From: an uncultured Collinsella sp.
Lineage (GTDB): Bacteria > Actinomycetota > Coriobacteriia > Coriobacteriales > Coriobacteriaceae
Assembly: GCA_900542275.1 (NCBI GenBank)
Contig: UQMW01000018.1
Span: 1 to 31,562 of the forward strand
DNA: 31,562 nt
Direction of reading: 5' to 3'
The notes under the pieces were generated by a model. It saw only the letters and a list, made by a program, of their open reading frames with translations, did not search any database and was not told the origin of the DNA. Positions 1 to 6,787 of the stretch are shown here, piece by piece (position 1 is the first letter of the stretch; every line of letters begins with the position of its first letter). The position numbers were made by a program, and so were the translations under genes.

Positions 1-128
1 TCCGACTTTAGCTCCGTAATCCGGCGTAGTTTTGGAATGGCACCATATCCGTAACAGCCTTTGATCTCCCGTGGACAGAGGGAAACGGATCATTTTGGCC
101 TTGCGAGGGCTGCCGCGTGACCCGTCTG

Positions 129-286
129 CCACGAAATGGGCCCATCTACTACGTTTAGACGGCAGCCCTCGACCACGGCAAGTAATGTGAAATGAAAACC
201 GCAGGTAGAACGCCTGCGATTTTTCATGAAACGCGGCTATGGTCAGGGGTATCGGGTCAAACGTAGTAGATGGGCCCATTTCGTGG
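129..286 (+). repeat. Foldback element, copy 1 (158 bp, perfect 28-bp terminal inverted repeats)
   Basis: The outer arms 129-156 and 259-286 are perfect reverse complements. Inside are a second stem, gaccacggc (171-179) with gctatggtc (236-244; one mismatch, one G-T), and an innermost hairpin, cgcagg (200-205) with cctgcg (213-218). A 19-base core, 195-213 (AAAACCGCAGGTAGAACGC), recurs in reverse orientation in copy 2. This could be a MITE-like mobile palindrome or a structured RNA; the sequence alone does not decide. Confidence 0.75.
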
Positions 287-379
287 CGGGCGCCGTCTGC
301 CGATCTCCGCGGGCGGAAGAAAACGGATCATTTTGGTCCCGCGAGCCTTGCGGAGGCGCTCGTGCAGGGCCGACCGAAC

Positions 380-531
380 AAAACTATGCCGGTTTACTAC
401 GATGAATTCGACATTTCCGACCATGACTGCATTTTTCTAAATATTACAAGCGTTCTACCTGCGGTTTTGCAAGCGCACAATTTACCGTGGTCGAAGGTGG
501 GCGATTCATCGTAGTAAACCGGCATAGTTTT
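380..531 (-). repeat. Foldback element, copy 2 (152 bp, opposite orientation)
   Basis: The outer arms 380-407 and 504-531 are perfect 28-base reverse complements. Read on the minus strand, the interior matches copy 1 at TCGACCACGG (485-494), the 19-base core (450-468) and ATGGTC (419-424), so the two are homologous. The outer arms differ from copy 1 almost everywhere except tactacg, yet pair perfectly. The innermost hairpin of copy 1 is not preserved here. Confidence 0.75.
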
Positions 532-592
532 GATATGGCATTAAATCGGTAGCATCCATTTTGCTATGCCGGAGCGGTCGGCCGTTGGGTAA

Positions 593-1222
593 TTACCCTC
601 GCAGGTAGGCGATGGCGATTTGGGTGCGGTTGCGCAGGCCCATTTTGGCCAGGATCGAGCTGATGTGGTTGCGCACCGTGCCTTCTCCCATATAAGCCGT
701 GGCGGCAATCTCCTTGTTATCGAGGCCGCGGGCGATGAGCTCGGCGACTTCGAACTCGCGGTCGGTCAGACCGGCAAAGGCCGCGGGCCGGCGAGTCGCA
801 CCGGCCTCAGCGTTCGCCCCATCAAAATCGACATCTTCGATCGCCTTGCCCTCGAGCACGCGTTTGCCATCCATGACCTGCGCCAACGCTGGCGGAATGG
901 CGGCGACATCGGTCTTGATCAGGTAACCGCGGGCGCCCAGCTTGAGCGCCGACACAATGTACTCGTCATCCGAGAATGTCGTCAGAAACACCACGCGTGC
1001 CGCGGGGTCGTGCTCAAGGATCTCGCGCGCCGCCGAAAGGCCGTCGCGCCCCGGCATCTGAATGTCGAGCAGCGCGATATCGGGCGCGTGCTCGGCGTAA
1101 AGTGCCACCGCGTCGTTGCCGTCGGCTCCGGTGCCAACCACTTCGATCTGCGGCTGGGCGCCCAGGATAATCTTGAGCGAATCGACTACCAAGCGGTCGT
1201 CGTCGACAACTATGAGCCTCAT
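593..1222 (-). CDS. NarL/LuxR-family two-component response regulator
   Basis: Transcription factor controlled by phosphorylation (209 aa, normal for NarL/DesR-type regulators). The receiver domain covers about residues 1-115: acidic cluster D7-D9, phospho-acceptor D53 in the context LLDIQMPG, switch residue T81/T82, and conserved K103 in LIK. A LuxR-type helix-turn-helix covers about 151-209 (LTDREFEVAELIARG, then TVRNHISSILAKMG). Its ATG overlaps the stop codon of the upstream kinase by four bases (ATGA, 1219-1222), so the two are translationally coupled. The likely target is the divergent ABC exporter at 2576-5903, inferred from position only. Family assignment is secure; the stimulus is unknown. 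Confidence 0.95.
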   Translation of the reverse strand: MRLIVVDDDRLVVDSLKIILGAQPQIEVVGTGADGNDAVALYAEHAPDIALLDIQMPGRDGLSAAREILEHDPAARVVFLTTFSDDEYIVSALKLGARGYLIKTDVAAIPPALAQVMDGKRVLEGKAIEDVDFDGANAEAGATRRPAAFAGLTDREFEVAELIARGLDNKEIAATAYMGEGTVRNHISSILAKMGLRNRTQIAIAYLRG

Positions 1223-2364
1223 CGGGCGTCATCTCCTTGCTGTTTGGGGACGGTGGCAAACACGCGCCAGCCGGGGGCGCCGGCGCGCAGGCCGGCGGTG
1301 AAGGTTCCGCCAAGCGCCTCGACGCGCTCGCGCATGGAGACGAGCCCCATGCCTTCTGCGACGCCGCGACCACCCGTCCGGGTCCCGCCAGTGCCATCGT
1401 CGGTAACGATGAGCTGGTAAAATGACGGATGTTCCATGCATCGTACAGTGACAGCATGGGCGCAAGCGTGGCGCATGGTGTTGGAGAGCGCCTCGCGCAG
1501 GACCGCCGCAAAGCAGTTGGCGACATTTGCGGGCGTATGTTCAGTCATAACTTCAAGCTCAATCTGCGGGCCGCCGTCCGAGCGCGCGCCTTCAACGATG
1601 CGTTCGAGCTGCACGGAAAGGTCGACGGCGTTGTCGTTGAGCGCGTGGACGCTGGCGCGCACGAGCTGGAGCGCCTCGTCAACCGTGCGTTTGACATCGG
1701 CGAAATCGGCGGCGACGCCGGGCTCGTTGGCGTGGACCACGCGCAAGGCTTCGGTTTGGAGCGAAGCGCGCGTGAGCTGGTGGCCCACGTTATCGTGGAT
1801 TTCGCGCGCGATGCGGGCGCGTTCGGCGAGCGTTGCGAGCTCGACTTCGTAGTCCTGGCGGTCGGCGAGGTCGCGGTTGCGTGCCTCGAGTGCCAGGGCG
1901 CGTTCTTGCAGCTTGTCGCGGGTGCGACGCATGCGTTCCTGTTCGCGCTCCAGCTGCGCAGTGCGCAGCGACAGCAACGTGGCAGCGATCGAAAGGATGG
2001 CGGTTAGCAACAGCGTTCGGGTGGTGAGCACGCCGCCACGAAGGTCCGCGACAAGCGCGCAGACAAACACGGCGCCAATCGCCAGCGCGGGCCAGATGCG
2101 TTCACGGCGCACGCGTCGCGCGATGTCATAGAAGGCAAGGGGTGCGAACGGCATAAATGGCGGCACGAAGACGGCAGCGATGATGTAAGCGTAGCTCGCG
2201 GCCTCGCTCGCGCGATGGGCGTGTTCTTCTCGTGCGACTTCCGACGCCGAGGTGGCTATAACGCCAAGGCAAAACGCCACAACCAGACGAGCGTCCACGG
2301 CAAGACCCATGGCGGCCGCAATACAGCACGCCAGCACAATCGATTTGTCGAAAAGCCTGTTCAT
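1219..2364 (-). CDS. DesK/LiaS-like sensor histidine kinase
   Basis: Membrane histidine kinase of the NarX/DesK class (HisKA_3 plus HATPase_c). I start it at the ATG at 2364 (MNRLFDKSIV, 381 aa). An in-frame upstream GTG at 2439 would add 25 residues that are Arg/Pro-rich and unlike a membrane protein. From this start there are about four to five hydrophobic segments in the first 140 residues, a coiled-coil linker (AQLEREQERMRRTRDKLQER), the H-box REIHDNVGHQL with phospho-acceptor H190, an N-box REALSNTMRHA (N295), and a G-box ending GMGLVSMRERVEALGG. A short sensor with no large extracytoplasmic loop is typical of kinases that sense the membrane itself or work with an ABC exporter. It overlaps the regulator gene by four bases. 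Confidence 0.93.
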   Translation of the reverse strand: MNRLFDKSIVLACCIAAAMGLAVDARLVVAFCLGVIATSASEVAREEHAHRASEAASYAYIIAAVFVPPFMPFAPLAFYDIARRVRRERIWPALAIGAVFVCALVADLRGGVLTTRTLLLTAILSIAATLLSLRTAQLEREQERMRRTRDKLQERALALEARNRDLADRQDYEVELATLAERARIAREIHDNVGHQLTRASLQTEALRVVHANEPGVAADFADVKRTVDEALQLVRASVHALNDNAVDLSVQLERIVEGARSDGGPQIELEVMTEHTPANVANCFAAVLREALSNTMRHACAHAVTVRCMEHPSFYQLIVTDDGTGGTRTGGRGVAEGMGLVSMRERVEALGGTFTAGLRAGAPGWRVFATVPKQQGDDAR

Positions 2365-2370
2365 ACGGGT

Positions 2371-2376
2371 ATTGTA
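2371..2376 (-). promoter_or_regulatory. -10 box (TACAAT), likely leaderless start for the kinase gene
   Basis: On the minus strand TACAAT ends six bases before the kinase ATG at 2364, so the first transcribed base would be at or next to the A of the start codon. No Shine-Dalgarno sequence lies in the intervening bases. This supports a leaderless mRNA, common in actinobacteria. No good -35 box is visible. Confidence 0.5.
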
Positions 2377-2575
2377 CGCGATGCTGCGCGCGGGGGAGGC
2401 GCCGCCCGGGGCAACCGTGACATTCCTCCCGCGCGGCAAAGCGGCGTCGATCGCTCGCGCGAGCGGGGGTTTCGCCTCCGCCCCCTCGTACTCGTGACAA
2501 AGCTCACTGGTGCGCGCCGCCCACTCCTGCGATGATGCAATCGTACCGGGCCACGATCAACAGAAGGGCCGCCTC

Positions 2576-3514
2576 ATGACAGACATCGTCCACGTCGAAA
2601 ACCTCGTCAAGCGCTATGACGATCTTATCGCGCTCGACCACTTTAACCTGAGCATCGCCCCCGGCGAAATCTTTGGACTGCTCGGCCCCAACGGCTCGGG
2701 CAAGACCACGTCCATCAACTGCATTCTGCAGCTGCTTGCCTACGACAAAGGCACCATCGAGCTGTTCGGCGAGCCCATGACGCCCGCCCGCTACGACCTC
2801 AAGCGCCGCATAGGCGTGGTGCCGCAGCAGGTGGCGGTGTTCGACGAGCTTACCGTGCGTGAGAACATCGACTATTTCTGCAGTCTTTACGTCAACGACC
2901 GCAAGCGCCGCCGTGCGCTCGTGGACGAGGCGATCGACTTTGTCGGTCTGGGCGACTTTGCCAAGTTCCGCCCCGGTAAGCTCTCGGGCGGCCTGGCGCG
3001 CCGGCTCAACATTGCCTGCGGCATCGCGCACAAGCCCGAGCTCATCTTCTTCGACGAGCCCACGGTGGCGGTCGACCCCCAGAGCCGCAACGCCATCCTG
3101 GAGGGCATTTGCCGCCTGCGCGACGAGGGTGCCACGGTGGTGTATACCAGCCATTACATGGAGGAAATCGAGCAAATCTGCAGCCGCATCATGATCATGG
3201 ACGGCGGGCGCGTGCTGGCGCAGGGCACCAACGACGAGCTCAAGCGCATGATTCAGATGGGCGAGCGTGTGACCGTCGAGGTCGGCGCCGTCGAGCCCGC
3301 CACGGTCGAGCGACTGCGCGCCCTCGAGCATGTGCTTTCGGTTGAGCTGTCCGGCGGTGAGCTCGTCTGCACCTGCGAAGCGAGTCCGCACAATCTGGTC
3401 GACATCCTCGACACGCTGCGCGCCGCCGACGTGGCGCTCGGCCGCGTGTGGAGTGAGCCGCCGACCCTCAACGACGTGTTCCTCGAGATCACCGGCCGCG
3501 AGCTGCGCGACTAG
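2576..3514 (+). CDS. ABC-2 type exporter, ATP-binding protein
   Basis: Cytoplasmic ATPase (312 aa) that would power the two permeases following it. The start is the ATG at 2576 (MTDIVHVENL), preceded by agaagg; an upstream in-frame ATG at 2510 adds 22 unlikely residues. Visible motifs: Walker A GPNGSGKTT (37-45), Q-loop VPQQ (about 82-85), signature LSGGL (136-140, with Leu in place of Gln, as often seen in drug or antibiotic ABC-2 ATPases that have LSGGxxRR), Walker B LIFFDEP (156-162), H-loop H193. The C-terminal 90 residues form the usual accessory domain of NatA/CcmA-like ATPases. The substrate is unknown; an adjacent two-component system points to an envelope-stress or antimicrobial-response exporter. 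Confidence 0.95.
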   Translation: MTDIVHVENLVKRYDDLIALDHFNLSIAPGEIFGLLGPNGSGKTTSINCILQLLAYDKGTIELFGEPMTPARYDLKRRIGVVPQQVAVFDELTVRENIDYFCSLYVNDRKRRRALVDEAIDFVGLGDFAKFRPGKLSGGLARRLNIACGIAHKPELIFFDEPTVAVDPQSRNAILEGICRLRDEGATVVYTSHYMEEIEQICSRIMIMDGGRVLAQGTNDELKRMIQMGERVTVEVGAVEPATVERLRALEHVLSVELSGGELVCTCEASPHNLVDILDTLRAADVALGRVWSEPPTLNDVFLEITGRELRD

Positions 3515-3523
3515 GGGGCAGCC

Positions 3524-4711
3524 ATGTTCAACACCATTATTATCACGGTCAAGACGCTGCTGCGCCGGCCGAGCACGTGGGTCTGGGGTGCTCTCTTTCC
3601 CATTGCGCTTTCCACGATGTTCATGTTTATGTTTGCGAACCTCAGCTCCGACGGCACGGTCGATCCGGTGCCGGTTGCCGTCGTGGCGGACGAGGCCTGG
3701 GACGCTTCGACCTTTAAGAGCGTGGCGACGTCGCTCGACGAGGAGGGCGACGACCAACTGCTCGAGATCCATGAGTGCGACGACGCAGCCGATGCGAACC
3801 GTGCGCTTAAGGCCGGCGAGGTCGCGGGCATCTATACGGTTGACGCCGAAGGCGCACCCAAGCTCACGCTGCTATCGAGCTACGACAGCTCGCGTGCCTC
3901 ATCGGTGCTCACCGACCGTAGCATTTTGGAGACGGTGGCAAGCTCGTATACGCAAAATGCCGAGCTCATGTCCCAGATTGCCCAGAACAACCCGGCGGCA
4001 CTCGCCGACCCGGAGGTGGTTGCGCGCGCCCTGTCGCTCGAGGGCGGAACCCGCCGTGTGAGCCTGACACGCATCACGCCCGATGGCACGGTCATCTACT
4101 ATTACGCGCTCTTTGGTCTGGTCGCGATGATGTCTGCCGAGTTTGCCGCCTTGAGCGTCGTCGATTTGCAACCCAATCTGTCTGGCCTCGGCGCGCGTCG
4201 CTGCGTGGGTGGCCTTTCCAAGACGGCATCGCTAGCCGGTATCTTTGTGGGCTCGTGGCTGGTCTCCTTTGCCTCGATGGCGATCGCAATCGGCTACGTG
4301 CGCCTGGTCGTGGGCATCGACTTTGGCGGGCGCGAGGGGCTGTGTCTGGCGGGCGGCGCCGCTTCCGCGCTAGCCGCCACGGGCTTGGGACTCTTTGTGG
4401 GCACGCTTCCCGTTAAGGGCGGCAAGGCGTCCAAGTCGGGCATCCTCACGGGCTTTGCCACCACGTGTGCCCTGTTCGCCGGCCTCTACGGTGAGCCGGC
4501 GATGGCACTTGCCGACGACGTCGCCCGCGCCTGCCCGGCCGAGTGCTGGCTCAACCCCGTCAAGCTCATCTGCGACATGTTCAATCGCCTGTATTTCTTT
4601 GAGGACCTGGGGCCCTTCGCCGTCCGCGCCGGCGCGCTCGTCCTGATGGCGCTGCTGTTCGTTGCCGCCGCCACGCTGATCTTTGGAAGGAGCCGCTATG
4701 AGCACCTTTAA
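3524..4711 (+). CDS. ABC-2 type permease, first subunit
   Basis: Integral membrane subunit (395 aa) of the exporter. It shows the ABC-2 layout: one N-terminal helix (about residues 17-40, ALFPIALSTMFMFMFANL), an extracytoplasmic region of about 150 residues, then about five helices from near residue 190 to the C-terminus (for example YYYALFGLVAMMSAEFAAL, LAGIFVGSWLVSFASMAIAI, GALVLMALLFVAAATLIFG). A run of G (3515-3519) lies just upstream as ribosome site; the gap to the ATPase gene is nine bases. Its last 14 bases overlap the next permease gene. It probably forms a heterodimer with that protein. Confidence 0.9.
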   Translation: MFNTIIITVKTLLRRPSTWVWGALFPIALSTMFMFMFANLSSDGTVDPVPVAVVADEAWDASTFKSVATSLDEEGDDQLLEIHECDDAADANRALKAGEVAGIYTVDAEGAPKLTLLSSYDSSRASSVLTDRSILETVASSYTQNAELMSQIAQNNPAALADPEVVARALSLEGGTRRVSLTRITPDGTVIYYYALFGLVAMMSAEFAALSVVDLQPNLSGLGARRCVGGLSKTASLAGIFVGSWLVSFASMAIAIGYVRLVVGIDFGGREGLCLAGGAASALAATGLGLFVGTLPVKGGKASKSGILTGFATTCALFAGLYGEPAMALADDVARACPAECWLNPVKLICDMFNRLYFFEDLGPFAVRAGALVLMALLFVAAATLIFGRSRYEHL

Positions 4712-5903
4712 GACTGCGCTTCGCATGGCGCTCGCGCACCCGCTCTACCTGCTCATCTATACGGTGTTTATTTCACTGTTGGGTGTGTTTATCGCGGCAT
4801 CGGTGAGCTCGAACTCGTCGCAGCTCACCGACTACAAGCCTTACGATGCCAACGTGGTCGTGGTCGACCGCGACGACAGTGACCTTTCGCGTGCGCTTAC
4901 CAAGCACCTGGGTTCGCGCTTTGACCTGGTCACGGGCGTCGGCGACGACACCTACGACCTTGCGGACGCGCTTTCCAAGAGCAACAGCGCCAAGGGCAGT
5001 GCCGACTGCGTGTTCTTTATCCCGGAGGGGTTTGAGGGCGACCTCGTTGCAGCTGCCCGCGCGGGGGAGTCCCTGCCCAAGCTCGATGTGACCTACGGTG
5101 CCGGCACCATGGCGGCGGCGCTTTCGTCTGCCGAGGCCTCGCGCTGGATCTCGCTCGCGGGCGCTGCGGCGGCGCTTGAGCCCACTGCCTCCAACGGTGA
5201 CGTCGCCAAGGCTGCCGATCATGCGGCCGCGAAGCGTGCCAAGGTCGAGATCGAGCAGGTCAAGGTTGACTCGACCGCCGCCGCCACGCTCGAGTCGTAC
5301 TTCAACTTTGGCGCGTACGCGATTATCTCGTCGGTCATCGTGTCGGTGGGGCTGGTGTTCTCGGGCATGAACGAGCCCGAGCGCGTGCGTCGTATGGATG
5401 CCGGCCCAATCTCCGAGCGCCAGCGCTCGCTTGCCGTGTTTGCGGCCGCCGCCGTGATCACCGTCTGCATCTGGTTTGTGTCGAGCATGATGGGCGTCGT
5501 GGGCTTTGCCGGCGCGGTCGCCGAGGTCGGCGTGGGCCGTGTATGCCTGGCGCTGTCGGCGACGTTTGCCCTTGCGTGCACGCCGCTGGCCGTTGGCTTT
5601 GCGCTTTCGAGCCTGGGTGCGCGCGAGGAACTGCTCAACGGTGTGGGCAACCTGCTCGGCATGCTCATGACGTTTTTGGGCGGCGCCTGGATGCCGCTGT
5701 CGCTGATGGGCTCGGCCGTGCAGACCGTGGCGCATTTTGTGCCGACATATTGGGTGAACGACGCGATCGGCAAGGCGCTTGCCTCGGATCTGACGTCTGC
5801 CGTGCTGGGCGACATCGCCTGCGACCTAGGCGTCACGGTGCTCTTTGCCGCGGCCATCGCCGCCGTAGGCCTCGCACTCTCGCGCACCAAATCCCGCGCC
5901 TAG
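4698..5903 (+). CDS. ABC-2 type permease, second subunit
   Basis: Paralogue-like partner permease (401 aa): an N-terminal helix (LYLLIYTVFISLLGVFIAAS), a soluble domain of about 165 residues, then about five to six helices, including AYAIISSVIVSVGLVFSG and AAAAVITVCIWFVSSMMGVVG. The start is the ATG at 4698 (MSTFKTALRM) with ggaaggag at 4685-4692; the in-frame TTG at 4683 is less likely. It overlaps the preceding gene by 14 bases. The gene ends just before a palindromic repeat that may act as terminator. Confidence 0.9.
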   Translation: MSTFKTALRMALAHPLYLLIYTVFISLLGVFIAASVSSNSSQLTDYKPYDANVVVVDRDDSDLSRALTKHLGSRFDLVTGVGDDTYDLADALSKSNSAKGSADCVFFIPEGFEGDLVAAARAGESLPKLDVTYGAGTMAAALSSAEASRWISLAGAAAALEPTASNGDVAKAADHAAAKRAKVEIEQVKVDSTAAATLESYFNFGAYAIISSVIVSVGLVFSGMNEPERVRRMDAGPISERQRSLAVFAAAAVITVCIWFVSSMMGVVGFAGAVAEVGVGRVCLALSATFALACTPLAVGFALSSLGAREELLNGVGNLLGMLMTFLGGAWMPLSLMGSAVQTVAHFVPTYWVNDAIGKALASDLTSAVLGDIACDLGVTVLFAAAIAAVGLALSRTKSRA

Positions 5904-5918
5904 CCACCTAGTCATTGG

Positions 5919-5968
5919 TCATTGGGGGCGTTCTTAAACGGCTAGTCATTTAAGTACGTCCCCAATGA
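5919..5968. repeat. Palindromic repeat of the attgggg...cccaat family, possible terminator
   Basis: The arms 5919-5938 and 5949-5968 pair with about two mismatches (tcattgggggcgttcttaaa against its complement). It lies 15 bases after the exporter operon. Related copies follow other genes at 9482-9558 and 18062-18101. A short direct duplication of tcattgg (5912-5925) sits at the left arm. There is no clear U-tract, so termination is inferred. Confidence 0.6.
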
Positions 5969-5973
5969 CTAGT

Positions 5974-5989
5974 CTGAAATAAATTTCAG
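5974..5989. promoter_or_regulatory. Perfect palindrome ctgaaat-aa-atttcag upstream of the MacB-type operon
   Basis: Seven-base arms flank a two-base centre. It lies about 65 bases upstream of the ABC ATPase start and near the -10-like tataac at 6023-6028. It is the right size for a dimeric repressor site, but no cognate regulator is adjacent. Speculative. Confidence 0.3.
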
Positions 5990-6053
5990 GCCTCGCCCCA
6001 AAATAGTTCGCCAAGGTTTACTATAACGCTCATAAAGTAGTACGAGGCTAACA

Positions 6054-6779
<726 letters not shown>

Positions 6780-6787
6780 GCGGCGCC

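Larger units (their letters stand above)
1..592. repeat. Gene-free repeat cluster at the left edge
   Basis: No credible gene lies here. Two foldback elements (129-286 and 380-531) occupy much of it. A direct repeat of about 47 bases occurs at 62-108 and 301-347, sharing the core aaacggatcattttgg. Bases about 17-58 resemble about 515-556 (both carry ccggcRtagttttg followed by atggca), so the window may start inside a third copy of the element. The region ends at the 3' side of the minus-strand response regulator, whose stop codon lies within the palindrome gggtaattaccc (587-598). Seen directly; element function unknown. Confidence 0.7.

Noticed and set aside
239..514. 91-codon open frame in the left repeat cluster
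   Set aside because: It spans the right arm of one foldback element and most of the other, has no ribosome site, and its codons reflect repeat sequence.
129..531. CRISPR array or integron attC sites
   Set aside because: There are two inverted elements with differing arms, not regular direct repeats with spacers, and no integrase or cas gene is near.
2504..3772. 422-codon minus-strand frame over the ABC ATPase
   Set aside because: Shadow of a clear ABC ATPase with all nucleotide-binding motifs; no ribosome site or recognisable domain.
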